Assembly (NCBI RefSeq): GCF_024539675.1
Contig: NZ_JAHHIT010000039.1
Location: 62,001-126,000 of the forward strand
Length of the DNA stretch: 64,000 nt
Reading direction: 5' to 3'
From: Streptomyces hilarionis
Lineage (GTDB): Bacteria; Actinomycetota; Actinomycetes; Streptomycetales; Streptomycetaceae
In this document: positions 26,560 through 34,120 of the stretch, piece by piece
How the letters are laid out: each line of letters starts with the position of its first letter
Numbering within the stretch: the first letter of the stretch is position 1
Translations under genes and position numbers: made by a program
Notes under the pieces: generated by a model
Seen by the model: the letters and a program-made list of their open reading frames with translations, nothing else
Database searches by the model: none
What the model was told of the DNA's origin: nothing

Positions 26560-27774
26560 TCAGACGCGTTCGACGATCGTGGCGATGCCCATGCCCCCGC
26601 CGACGCAGAGGGTGGCCAGGCCGTAGCGCTTGTCCTGGCGCTCCAGTTCGTCGACGAGCGTGCCGAGGATCATCGCGCCGGTGGCGCCGAGGGGGTGGCC
26701 GAGCGCGATCGCGCCGCCGTTGACGTTCACCTTGTCCAGGGACAGCCCCATGTCCTTGACGAAGCGCAGGACGACGGCCGCGAACGCCTCGTTGATCTCG
26801 ACCAGGTCGATGTCGTCGATGGTCAGGCCGGCCTTCGCGAGGGCCTTGCGGGCGGCGGGCGCGGGGCCGGTGAGCATGATCGTCGGCTCGGAGCCGGACA
26901 CGGCCGCGGAGACGATCCGCGCGCGGGGGGTGAGTCCGTGGCGCTCGCCGACCTCCTTGGTGCCGATCGCGACCAGGGAGGCGCCGTCCACGATGCCGGA
27001 GGAGTTGCCCGCGTGGTGGACGTGGTCGATCTTCTCCACCCAGTGGTACTTCTGGAGCGCCACCGCGTCGAACCCGCCCAGTTCTCCGATGTCGGCGAAG
27101 GAGGGCTTCAGCCGGCCCAGCGAGTCGGCGGTCGTGCCGGGGCGGAGGTGCTCGTCGTGGTCGAGGACGACCAGGCCGGCGCGGTCCCTGACCGGGACGA
27201 CGGAGCGGTCGAAACGGCCCTCCTTCCAGGCCGTCGCCGCCCGCTCCTGCGACAGGGCGGCGTACTCGTCGACGTCCCGGCGGGAGAAGCCCTCGATGGT
27301 CGCGATGAGGTCGGCGCCGATGCCCTGCGGCACGAAGTTCACGGCCAGGTTGGTCATGGGGTCGTTGAACCAGGCTCCGCCGTCCGAGGCCATCGGCACC
27401 CGGGACATCGACTCCACGCCGCCCGCGAGGACCAGGTCCTCCCAGCCCGAACGGACCTTCATCGCGGCCAGGTTGACCGCTTCCAGACCGGAGGCGCAGA
27501 AGCGGTTCTCCTGTACGCCGGCCACGGTGTCGGGCAGGCCGGCCGCGAGGGCGGCGATGCGCGCGATGTCGGAGCCCTGGTCGCCGACCGGGCCGACCAC
27601 GCCGAGCACGATGTCGTCGATCGCGGCCGGGTCGAGGCCGGGGAAGCGGTCGCGCAGCTCGTGGATGAGGCCGACGACGAGGTCGATGGGCTTCGTGCCG
27701 TGCAGGGCGCCGTTGGCCTTGCCGCGGCCGCGCGGGGTGCGGATCGCGTCGTAGACGTACGCTTCGGTGCTCAC
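26560..27774 (-). CDS. fadA: acetyl-CoA C-acyltransferase (3-ketoacyl-CoA thiolase)
   Basis: A 404-residue thiolase that cleaves 3-ketoacyl-CoA with CoA in the last step of beta-oxidation. The nucleophilic cysteine is C93 in [12 protein letters not shown]. The other active-site motifs are [22 protein letters not shown] and the second catalytic cysteine in TLCVGGGMG near the C terminus. It starts with GTG at 27774, preceded by AAAGG, and lies between the CoA-transferase gene and the FadB-like gene, both on the same strand with gaps of about 40 bp. Together they form the usual FadA/FadB pair. Confidence 0.92.
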   Translation of the reverse strand: MSTEAYVYDAIRTPRGRGKANGALHGTKPIDLVVGLIHELRDRFPGLDPAAIDDIVLGVVGPVGDQGSDIARIAALAAGLPDTVAGVQENRFCASGLEAVNLAAMKVRSGWEDLVLAGGVESMSRVPMASDGGAWFNDPMTNLAVNFVPQGIGADLIATIEGFSRRDVDEYAALSQERAATAWKEGRFDRSVVPVRDRAGLVVLDHDEHLRPGTTADSLGRLKPSFADIGELGGFDAVALQKYHWVEKIDHVHHAGNSSGIVDGASLVAIGTKEVGERHGLTPRARIVSAAVSGSEPTIMLTGPAPAARKALAKAGLTIDDIDLVEINEAFAAVVLRFVKDMGLSLDKVNVNGGAIALGHPLGATGAMILGTLVDELERQDKRYGLATLCVGGGMGIATIVERV

Positions 27775-27814
27775 AGGTCAAGCCTTTCGGGAGGGTGGGC
27801 CGAACCGGGCGGGG

Positions 27815-28984
27815 TCAGTCGCCCCGGGACGCGGTGTTCGGGGAGGGCTGCTCGGGGTCCGTCACGAGCTCGGGTATGTCCCAGTCACGGGCGATCTCGC
27901 GGGTGTGGGCGCCGGGCAGGGCCGGCCCGGTGCGCAGGGCCGTGGGCGTCGCGGAGAACCGCGGCGCGGGGGCCGGCTGGGTGATGCCGCCGTGGTCGGC
28001 GAAGGTGCCGCGGGCCGCGAGGTGCGGGTGACGGGGCGCCTCGCGCAGCGACAGGACGGGCGCCACGCACGCGTCGGAGCCGTCGAAGACCGTCGTCCAC
28101 TCGGCGCGGGTGCGGGCCTTGAAGCGGGCGGCGACGGCCTCGCGCAGCTCGCCCCAGCGGGTCCAGTCCCTGCGGGCGTCGCGGAAGTCCTCGAGGCCCA
28201 GCAGGTCCACGAACGCGTCGTAGAACTGCGGCTCCAGCGCGCCGACCGCCATGTGGCCGCCGTCGGCGGTCTCGTACGTCCCGTAGTACGGGCAGCCGCC
28301 GTCGAGGAGGTTGGCGCCGCGCCGGTCCTGCCAGCCGCCGGCCGCGAGCATGCCGTGGATCATCGCGGAGAGGTGGGCGACGCCGTCGACGATGGCCGCG
28401 TCGACCACCTGGCCCACGCCGTTCTCGCGCGCGTGGTGCAGGGCCGCGAGGACGCCGACCACGAGGTAGAGCGAGCCACCCGCGTAGTCGCCGAGGAGGT
28501 TGGCGGGGGCGGGCGGCGGCCGGCCGGGGTCGCCGATCATGCTCAGGGCGCCGGTGAGGGCGATGTAGGAGACGTCGTGGCCCGCGCGGTCGGCGAGCGG
28601 GCCCTGCTGGCCCCAGCCGGTCATCCGGCCGTAGACCAGTCGGGGGTTGCGGGCGTGGCAGTCGGCGGGTCCGACGCCCAGGCGTTCGGCCACGCCCGGC
28701 CGGTTGCCCTCGATGAGGACGTCGGCCCGGGAGGCGAGGTCCAGGACGCGCGCGGGGCCGTCCGGCGCCTTCAGGTCGATGACCACGGAGCGCTTGTTGC
28801 GGTTGGTGACGTCGCGGGCGGGGTCGATGCCGAGGGAGGCTCCGCCGGGGCGGTCCACGCGGACGACGTCGGCGCCCAGGTCCGCCAGGAGCATGCCGGC
28901 GAAGGGGCCGGGGCCGATCCCGGCGAGCTCCACCACCCGCACGCCCGTCAGCGGGCCCTGCCCGGTCGTCCGTTCCGTCGTCAT
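27815..28984 (-). CDS. CaiB/BaiF family III CoA-transferase (alpha-methylacyl-CoA racemase-like)
   Basis: A 389-residue protein of the family III CoA-transferase/racemase group. Its N terminus has the classic LTGVRVVELAGIGPGPFAGMLLADLGADVVRVDRP pattern (residues about 11-46), followed by NKRSVVIDLK and the GHDVSYIALTGALSMIG strand. The GIGPGPFAGMLLADLG start and GHD are more like alpha-methylacyl-CoA racemase (AMACR/Mcr), which epimerises 2-methyl branches so that branched fatty acids can enter beta-oxidation. That suits Streptomyces, whose lipids are branched, and suits the downstream thiolase and FadB-like genes. Start ATG 28984 after AAGGGGG. It is the first gene of the operon. Confidence 0.85.
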   Translation of the reverse strand: MTTERTTGQGPLTGVRVVELAGIGPGPFAGMLLADLGADVVRVDRPGGASLGIDPARDVTNRNKRSVVIDLKAPDGPARVLDLASRADVLIEGNRPGVAERLGVGPADCHARNPRLVYGRMTGWGQQGPLADRAGHDVSYIALTGALSMIGDPGRPPPAPANLLGDYAGGSLYLVVGVLAALHHARENGVGQVVDAAIVDGVAHLSAMIHGMLAAGGWQDRRGANLLDGGCPYYGTYETADGGHMAVGALEPQFYDAFVDLLGLEDFRDARRDWTRWGELREAVAARFKARTRAEWTTVFDGSDACVAPVLSLREAPRHPHLAARGTFADHGGITQPAPAPRFSATPTALRTGPALPGAHTREIARDWDIPELVTDPEQPSPNTASRGD

Positions 28985-29030
28985 CCAGCCCCCTTGCTGT
29001 GACACAACCGATGTAACACCAGTGATGCTA
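28985..29030 (-). promoter_or_regulatory. upstream region of the beta-oxidation operon with direct repeats
   Basis: Read on the minus strand, two near-identical octamers, GTGTTACA and GTGTCACA, lie 14 bp apart just before the CoA-transferase gene. The second is part of TGTCACAGC, a 9-mer that also occurs directly before the MerR gene. This makes the site a candidate operator for that regulator. No biochemical support is available. Confidence 0.35.
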
Positions 29031-29167
29031 TGAACGCGACGGAGCGGACACAAGAGCAGAACGAGCAAGCGCTTGGACACATTGGGGACACCTGCCGTCG
29101 GGCTCCGCACTCCTCACGCTAGCCTCAGCCACCGACAGCGGCGCGGGCTGCACGGCAAAGGGGTGTC

Positions 29168-30340
29168 ATGAGCAGGCTGAAAAGGTCGGACCGTCCGTAC
29201 GACATCGTGCTCTTCGGGGCCACCGGCTTCGTCGGGACGCTCACCGCGGAGTACCTCGCGGCGCACGCGCCCGCCAACGTCCGCTGGGCGATCGCCGGAC
29301 GCGACGGGACGAGACTGCGACGGCTGCGCGAGCGGCTCGGCGTGGACGTCGGGGTGCTGCGGGCCGACGTCTCGGACCCGGCGTCCCTGCGCGCCCTCGC
29401 GGAACAGGCGCGGGTGGTGGCCACGACGGTCGGCCCGTACGTGCGCTACGGCGAGGAGCTCGTGGCCGCCTGCGCGGACACCGGCGCCGACTACCTCGAC
29501 CTCACCGGCGAGCCGGAGTTCGTGGACCTGATGTACGTGCGGCACGACGCACGCGCGCGGGAGACGGGGGCCCGGCTGATCCACGCGTGCGGCTTCGACT
29601 CGGTCCCGCACGACCTGGGCGCGTACTTCACCGTCCGGCAGCTGCCCGAGGGCGTGCCGCTGACCGTGGACGGCTTCGTGACCGCCGACGCCTCCTTCTC
29701 GGGCGGCACGTTCGCCTCCGCACTGGGCCAGTTCGCGCGCGGCCGGCAGATGGTGGCCGCGGCGCGGGAGCGGGGACGGCACGAACCGCGGCTGGTGGGG
29801 CGGCGCGCCGCCGCACCGGTGGGCGCGCCCCGGTTCGCCCCCGAGGTCGGCGCCTGGGCGCTGCCGCTGCCGACCGTGGACGCGCAGATCGTCCTCCGGT
29901 CGGCCCGGGCCCTGCAACGCTACGGACCCGACTTCCGCTACCGGCACTACGCGGCGGTGCGGCGGCTGCCGATGGCCGTGGGCGGTGTCGCGGCCGTCGG
30001 CGCGCTGGCAGCGGCGGCCCAGGTGCCGCCGGCCCGGCGCTGGCTGTCCGACCGGTTCAAGCCGGGCGAGGGGCCGAGCGCGCAGAAGCGGGCGCGCAGC
30101 TGGTTCTCGGTCCGGTTCGTCGGCGAGGGCGGCGGCCGCCGGGTCTACACCGAGGTCGCGGGCGGCGACCCCGGCTACGACGAGACGGCGAAGATGTTCG
30201 CCGAGGCCGCGCTGGCCCTCGCCTGCGACGCGCTCCCGCCGACGGCGGGGCAGGTCACCACCGCGGTGGCGATGGGGGACGCGCTGACCGGACGGCTGAC
30301 CCGGGCGGGCATCCGGTTCCGCGTCGCGGCGCGCCGCTGA
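29168..30340 (+). CDS. saccharopine dehydrogenase-like / trans-acting enoyl reductase family protein
   Basis: A 390-residue NAD(P)-dependent protein. The dinucleotide-binding start YDIVLFGATGFVGTLTAEYLA (residues 11-31) and TVGPYVRYGEELVAACADTG, DYLDLTGEPEF and HACGFDSVPHDLGA are the hallmarks of the saccharopine-dehydrogenase-like group that includes mycobacterial trans-acting enoyl reductase. A hydrophobic stretch near residues 270-290 (AVGGVAAVGALAAAAQV) may contact the membrane. Lysine biosynthesis is unlikely, and a reductase acting on lipids or polyketide-like chains is more in keeping with the family. Start ATG 29168 after AAAGGGG. Confidence 0.82.
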   Translation: MSRLKRSDRPYDIVLFGATGFVGTLTAEYLAAHAPANVRWAIAGRDGTRLRRLRERLGVDVGVLRADVSDPASLRALAEQARVVATTVGPYVRYGEELVAACADTGADYLDLTGEPEFVDLMYVRHDARARETGARLIHACGFDSVPHDLGAYFTVRQLPEGVPLTVDGFVTADASFSGGTFASALGQFARGRQMVAAARERGRHEPRLVGRRAAAPVGAPRFAPEVGAWALPLPTVDAQIVLRSARALQRYGPDFRYRHYAAVRRLPMAVGGVAAVGALAAAAQVPPARRWLSDRFKPGEGPSAQKRARSWFSVRFVGEGGGRRVYTEVAGGDPGYDETAKMFAEAALALACDALPPTAGQVTTAVAMGDALTGRLTRAGIRFRVAARR

Positions 30341-30352
30341 CGCGCGGCGGCC

Positions 30353-30499
30353 TCAGAGCGGCCACTGGACGAGCGTGTAGACCATGCCGACGATCCAGCC
30401 GAGTCCGGCGAGGACCGCGAGGACCAGCGCGGCGTTCACGGCACGCTCGACCGGTCGGGAGGGGTCGGCGAGGGGCTTCGGAGCACGGTGCGTCGTCAT
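30353..30499 (-). CDS. 48-residue single-pass membrane protein
   Basis: A small ORF encoding a basic, proline-rich N terminus (MTTHRAPKPLADPSRPVERA) and one transmembrane helix of about 22 residues (VNAALVLAVLAGLGWIVGMV) ending in YTLVQWPL. The gene lies 12 bp from the end of the convergent reductase gene. A GGGG run close to the ATG at 30499 is the only ribosome-binding candidate. I do not recognise a function. Similar short tails with one helix are common among conserved Streptomyces hypothetical proteins. Confidence 0.55.
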   Translation of the reverse strand: MTTHRAPKPLADPSRPVERAVNAALVLAVLAGLGWIVGMVYTLVQWPL

Positions 30500-30724
30500 G
30501 CGCCCCAGCCTGCCGATCGCCCGCCCGTGCGGGCATCCGTCCGCGTACTCAGACGCCCTACTCAGACGGCGGGCGGACGCGCGCGCCGCTCTCGCCCGCC
30601 CCTTGTCCCCCGTTTGAGGCTTTGCGGCCGACCGCCCGGCGCCTGCGCCGCAAAGTGCCAACCAGCACTTCGATGAAACGATTGAAGCAGCTGAAGGCAG
30701 CGATCGGACGAGAAGGGGAGCAGC

Positions 30725-30913
30725 ATGAAGTTCGTTCTCGAAGTCACCGTCGACGAGGGCGCGTTGGCCCAGGACCCGGTGGGCGAGCTGGGGCGCATCC
30801 TGCGCTATTGGGGCGGCAACCTCAAGCACTACGCCCTGGAGGCCGGGGACGGCTCGGCGGTGTACGACTCCGCCTACGCCGAGGTGGGCCGGTGGCGGAT
30901 CGTCGCCTCCTGA
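30725..30913 (+). CDS. 62-residue conserved hypothetical protein
   Basis: A small acidic soluble protein beginning MKFVLEVTVDEGALAQDPVGELGRILRYWGG. It has an excellent ribosome-binding site (AGGGGAG four bases before ATG), supporting a real gene. The predicted pattern is strand-helix-strand, with a DGSAVYDSAYAEVGRWRIV C-terminal hairpin. No known motif is recognised. Its last 40 bases overlap the 3' end of the convergent endonuclease V gene, so the two transcripts are antisense over that stretch. Confidence 0.65.
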   Translation: MKFVLEVTVDEGALAQDPVGELGRILRYWGGNLKHYALEAGDGSAVYDSAYAEVGRWRIVAS

Positions 30914-31584
30914 AGAGCCCGGCGGCACAGTGAGTCCGCCCTGCGGGTGGTCTCCGGGAGGCGGAACCGCGGGGTGAGGGCGAGGGTGTGGGCGCAGGCG
31001 CCGTCCAGGTCGACGCCGTGGCCCACGGACACGAAGACGGGCTTCACGCCCGCCCGGGTGCGCAGCGCGCGCCCCACCTCCTCGTCGCCGGCGAGCAGCG
31101 GGGACGCCGATCCGCGCGGCGCGTCGGGGTCGTCGTAGGTGAAGACGAAGGGGTTCTTGGCGACGCCGATCGTGGGCGCTCCGGTGAGGACCCCGAGATG
31201 GCTCGCGAGCCCGAAGCGGCGGGGGTGGGCGCGACCGTAGCCGTCGCAGACGACCAGACCGGGCGCGCAGGGCAGGGCCTCCAGCGCGGCGAGCACCGTG
31301 GGGATCTCGCGAAACGCGAGCAGTCCGGGGACGTAGGGGAAGGAGATCCGCCCGACGGCGGTCGCCTCGGCGACGACGTCGAGGCTCGCCGCGTCCAGGA
31401 CCACGGCGGCCGCCGCGACGAGGTCGCGCTCGTCGTCGTAGGCGACGTCGACCCCCGTCACGTGTCCCGTCCCGGCGGGCGGCCCGGGCCGGTCGAGCAC
31501 CACGTCGGCGCGCAGCTCGTCCTGGACGGCGCGGGCCTCCTCCTCGGTCGCGGGCCAGCCCGCGGGAATGCGTACGGTCGTCAT
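30874..31584 (-). CDS. nfi: endonuclease V (deoxyinosine 3'-endonuclease)
   Basis: A 236-residue DNA repair nuclease that cleaves one phosphodiester 3' of deoxyinosine and other deaminated bases. Conserved residues are in place: the first catalytic aspartate in TGVDVAYDD, FPYVPGLLAFREIP with the catalytic glutamate, the second aspartate in VCDGYGRAHPRRFG, and the lysine in IGVAKN. Length is normal (about 225-235), with a short C-terminal extension whose coding bases overlap the 62-residue gene on the other strand. ATG at 31584. Monocistronic as far as can be seen. Confidence 0.92.
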   Translation of the reverse strand: MTTVRIPAGWPATEEEARAVQDELRADVVLDRPGPPAGTGHVTGVDVAYDDERDLVAAAAVVLDAASLDVVAEATAVGRISFPYVPGLLAFREIPTVLAALEALPCAPGLVVCDGYGRAHPRRFGLASHLGVLTGAPTIGVAKNPFVFTYDDPDAPRGSASPLLAGDEEVGRALRTRAGVKPVFVSVGHGVDLDGACAHTLALTPRFRLPETTRRADSLCRRALQEATIRHRPTSA

Positions 31585-31653
31585 GGTGGTGACGAGCGTA
31601 CGGCTCCCGCGGACCGGCCCGCGATCGTGTTTCCCGCGCCGTCGCCCGTGCTG

Positions 31654-31983
31654 TCAGCCCTTGTCGTCGAGCGCGCGCCGCAACTGGCCCTTGTTCATGT
31701 CCGAGCGGCCCTTGACCCCCCGTCGCCTGGCCTCCTCGTACAGCTGGTCGTACGTGGGCCCCCGGGAGCCCTTCCCGGACCGCCGGCCGCCCCGCTCGCC
31801 GGACGACATGTCCTGCGTGGAGGTGCGGCCGGCGGTCTTCGACTCGCCGGAGCGGGCGCGCTCCTTGTTGACGGTCCGGGCGGCGATCTCCTCGGCGCGG
31901 CCGGCGCTCTCGCCCCGGTCCTGCGCGCTCTCCTTGATGTGCTCGTACTGGCGCTCCCGCTTGGGGCTGGAACCGCGTGGCAT
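31654..31983 (-). CDS. small basic protein annotated in relatives as plasmid stabilisation protein (Rho N-terminal/SAP-like C-terminus)
   Basis: A 109-residue, very hydrophilic and highly charged protein starting MPRGSSPKRERQYEHIKES. The central region is Arg/Gly/Ser-rich and probably disordered, and the last 35 residues (TYDQLYEEARRRGVKGRSDMNKGQLRRAL) form a helix-turn-helix-like unit resembling the Rho N-terminal or SAP fold, suggesting nucleic-acid binding. The name used in databases for this conserved Streptomyces family is not backed by function that I know of. A strong AAAGGAG precedes ATG 31983. It lies 69 bp upstream of endonuclease V on the same strand. Confidence 0.7.
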   Translation of the reverse strand: MPRGSSPKRERQYEHIKESAQDRGESAGRAEEIAARTVNKERARSGESKTAGRTSTQDMSSGERGGRRSGKGSRGPTYDQLYEEARRRGVKGRSDMNKGQLRRALDDKG

Positions 31984-32033
31984 GGACGCTCACTCCTTTC
32001 GCGTTCGCGCCCCGCGAGTACCCGGAAAACCGT

Positions 32034-33143
32034 TCACCTCTCCAGGCGTGCCACCCGGCCCTGTTCGCCCGCGGCCCAGCAGCCGCCGTCGGAGACGCAG
32101 TCCACGGTGTCGTACGAGCCGGTGTCGACGGTGCGCCAGGTGCGGCCGCCGTCGGTGGTCAGGTCGGTGCCGGTGGGGCCGACCGCGAGGGCCGCCGAGC
32201 GGCTGTGCGGGATCCAGGCGACGCCGGAGCGGTAGGCGGGCGGGGGCGTGGCGGCGGGTCGCCAGGTGCGGCCGCCGTCCCCGGTCGTGGCGGCGGCCCG
32301 GGGGGACGGCTGGTCCGGGCGGTAGTCGCCGCCGACGGCGAGGCCGTGGGCGCGGTCGCGGAAGCCGAGGGCGAAGACCCCGCGCGCGGGGTCGCCCGCC
32401 GGCAGGGGCGCGTCGGCGGCCGTCCAGGTCCGCCCCCGGTCGAAGGAGTGCAGCACCCGCGCGCGTGCGGCGCCGCCGGTCGCCAGCCAGACGTCGGTGC
32501 GCCCGGAGGCGACCAGACACTGCCCGCTCGCGGCGAACCCGGCCTCTCCTTCCTGCGCGGTCGGCATCCCGCGGCCGGGCAGCACCTTCCAGGAGCGACC
32601 GCCGTCGCTCGTCGACAGGATGCGGAACCGGCCGTCCACCGGATCGCTCACGGCGAGACCGTGACGGCGGTCGAAGAAGGTCATGCAGTCGTAGAACGCG
32701 CGGGCGTCGGTGTTGCGGAAGGACTCCGTCCACGTCGTCCCGCCGTCCTGGGTGCGGTAGACGCGCGACGCCTCGCCCTCGCCGATGGCGAGGACCACCG
32801 CGTGACGTGCGTCGAACGCCTCGACGTCGCGGAACTGGAGGGCGCCGGCGCCGGGCGGGGAGACGTCACGCCAGCTCGCGCCGCCGTCGACGGTGCGCAG
32901 GACCGTGCCGCCGGTGCCGGCCACCCACGCGGTGTCGCGGTCGACGGCGGCGAGTCCGCGAAAGCGCGCGGCGGCGGTCCCGGTGTCCTTGAGGGCCCAG
33001 TGCGGCGGTGCGGGGGCCCGGGTGTGCGCCTGGGCCGGGAACGCGGTCAGAACCGCGAGCACCGCCCCACAGGCCGCGGCGGCCGCCCGCGCGCTCGTAC
33101 GTGCCGTCCGAATCGTGCGTCGCGTCTTCCCCAAGGGCCTCAT
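32034..33143 (-). CDS. secreted beta-propeller protein with Asp-box (YCF48/sialidase-like) repeats
   Basis: A 369-residue exported protein. Residues 1-40 are a long signal peptide (TSARAAAAACGAVLAVLTAFPAQA). The mature part repeats the Asp-box S/T-x-D-x-G-x-x-W six times: TVDGGASW, TQDGGTTW, TSDGGRSW, SFDRGRTW, TGDGGRTW and TTDGGRTW, which predicts a six- or seven-bladed propeller. Relatives are called oxidoreductases or photosystem II stability factor-like, but no catalytic residues can be seen, and binding or scaffolding outside the cell is likelier. The ATG at 33143 gives the natural signal-peptide start. A weak ribosome-binding site makes this uncertain. Confidence 0.8.
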   Translation of the reverse strand: MRPLGKTRRTIRTARTSARAAAAACGAVLAVLTAFPAQAHTRAPAPPHWALKDTGTAAARFRGLAAVDRDTAWVAGTGGTVLRTVDGGASWRDVSPPGAGALQFRDVEAFDARHAVVLAIGEGEASRVYRTQDGGTTWTESFRNTDARAFYDCMTFFDRRHGLAVSDPVDGRFRILSTSDGGRSWKVLPGRGMPTAQEGEAGFAASGQCLVASGRTDVWLATGGAARARVLHSFDRGRTWTAADAPLPAGDPARGVFALGFRDRAHGLAVGGDYRPDQPSPRAAATTGDGGRTWRPAATPPPAYRSGVAWIPHSRSAALAVGPTGTDLTTDGGRTWRTVDTGSYDTVDCVSDGGCWAAGEQGRVARLER

Positions 33144-33365
33144 GGCGGGCGAAGCTAGCCCACGGCTTTCACCGGCGTCCAGACGCCGCGATCGCCTCAG
33201 CCGCCCCGCAGGGCACGGGAGGAGTGGTGCGTCACTCCCGCGCATGAAGGCGGTGACCGAGGTCACTAGGAATGCGTGTGCACGGATCGGCCGGTTCCGG
33301 CGTCTCTTCCAGTGTCCGGACGCACCGCCCGGAATTTCGTCCCGCCGTCACGAGGGAGCAAGGCG

Positions 33366-33782
33366 TTGTCCACCGTCATCGAGCAGCCCGTCGAGGCCCG
33401 CCTGGTCGCCGCCGCGCCGCGCATGCAGAGCATCCCCGCCACCTTGCACTACGACCGCCAGGACCCCTTCGCCGTCCGGATGACGTTCCCCGCTCCGGCC
33501 ACCCTGGAAGGCGTCGAGGTCTGCTGGACCTTCGCCCGCGAACTCCTCTCCGCCGGGCTGCACGACGCCGAGGGCCACGGCGACGTCCGGGTGCGCCCCT
33601 ACGGGTACGACCGCACGGTGCTGGAGTTCCACGCCCCGGAGGGCACCGCCGTGGTGCACGTGCACTCGGCCGACATCCGCCGCTTCCTCCAGGCCGCGGG
33701 CGAGCTGGTGCCCGCCGGCACCGAGTACCGGCAGCTCGACCTCGACCACGACCTGGCGGAGCTGATGCGCGACGCCTGCTGA
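33366..33782 (+). CDS. ssgD: SsgA-family sporulation/cell-division regulator (SsgD-like)
   Basis: A 138-residue member of the SsgA-like proteins found only in sporulating actinomycetes, which guide septum and cell-wall deposition. The family features are present: RMQSIPATLHYDRQDPFAVRM, TWTFARELL-type strand (CWTFARELLSAGLHDAEGHGDVRVRP) and FLQAAGELVPAGTE. The start is TTG at 33366, with GGAGCAAGG upstream, giving MSTVIEQPVEARLVAA. I recall this N terminus and gene position for SsgD (SCO6722) of S. coelicolor, implicated in lateral wall synthesis. Assignment to SsgD rather than a paralogue rests on that recollection and on neighbouring genes. Confidence 0.85.
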   Translation: MSTVIEQPVEARLVAAAPRMQSIPATLHYDRQDPFAVRMTFPAPATLEGVEVCWTFARELLSAGLHDAEGHGDVRVRPYGYDRTVLEFHAPEGTAVVHVHSADIRRFLQAAGELVPAGTEYRQLDLDHDLAELMRDAC

Positions 33783-33856
33783 GCTGCGCTCCTCGGCGCC
33801 CGGATCGCCCGCTGATCCCTGCTCGCCCCCGGTGGTCCCCGACCCCCGTTAATCCT

Positions 33857-33885
33857 TTGACAGCTCTCCCGAGCCCTCCTACGGT
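33857..33885 (+). promoter_or_regulatory. consensus housekeeping promoter for the ABC-F leader
   Basis: A perfect -35 box TTGACA (33857-33862) is followed, after exactly 17 bp, by TACGGT (33880-33885), a good Streptomyces HrdB-type -10. Transcription would begin near 33892, giving an untranslated leader of about 230 nt before the ABC-F start at 34121 and about 30 nt before the tiny leader ORF. Confidence 0.75.
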
Positions 33886-33921
33886 GTAAACGGTTCTGTT
33901 GCCGCCGATTGGAGAAGGACG

Positions 33922-33933
33922 TTGCTCGTCTGA
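33922..33933 (+). CDS. three-codon leader ORF (fMet-Leu-Val) of the ABC-F gene
   Basis: TTG CTC GTC TGA directly follows a strong ribosome-binding site, GGAGAAGG (33911-33918), about 37 nt downstream of the -10 box. Very short upstream ORFs of this kind are known to control some antibiotic-resistance ABC-F genes, where a drug-stalled ribosome on the ORF alters folding of the following RNA. Here two hairpins come immediately afterwards. That it is translated is inferred from the SD, spacing and context. Confidence 0.55.
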   Translation: MLV

Positions 33934-33947
33934 GGTCCTGAGACACC

Positions 33948-33973
33948 GCGCCACACGTCTACCGTGTGTGCGC
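33948..33973 (+). promoter_or_regulatory. first leader hairpin of the ABC-F gene (attenuator candidate)
   Basis: CACACG pairs with CGTGTG across a TCTAC loop, and after one bulged T the stem extends by GCGC/GCGC-type pairs, ten base pairs in all. It starts only 14 nt after the stop codon of the leader ORF, so a ribosome stalled on that ORF (covering about 15 nt downstream) would reach its base. Confidence 0.5.
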
Positions 33974-33998
33974 CGCGTGCGACCTCGGCCTGCGAGCC

Positions 33999-34016
33999 GT
34001 CCCCGCGGAGCGGGAC
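33999..34016 (+). promoter_or_regulatory. second leader hairpin of the ABC-F gene
   Basis: GTCCCCGC and GCGGGAC form a seven-pair stem with one bulged C and a GGA loop. Overlapping alternative pairings exist (AGCGG with CCGCT just downstream, GGGAC with GTCCC), so mutually exclusive structures are possible, as expected of an attenuator. No long T-run follows. Confidence 0.4.
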
Positions 34017-34120
34017 TCTTCCGCTGTCCCTCCGTGCTCCCCCGCCCTCGGCGGTGGTCGCCGCCTTCCGGTGTCTCGACACGTGTTGCCCTGACCGCAC
34101 ACGCAACCGCGAGGCCCGCT

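Noticed and set aside
31654..31983. A plasmid or integrative element marked by the 'plasmid stabilisation' homologue
   Set aside because: The neighbouring genes are chromosomal housekeeping genes, with no replication, partition or transfer functions. The name is a database label for a conserved chromosomal family.
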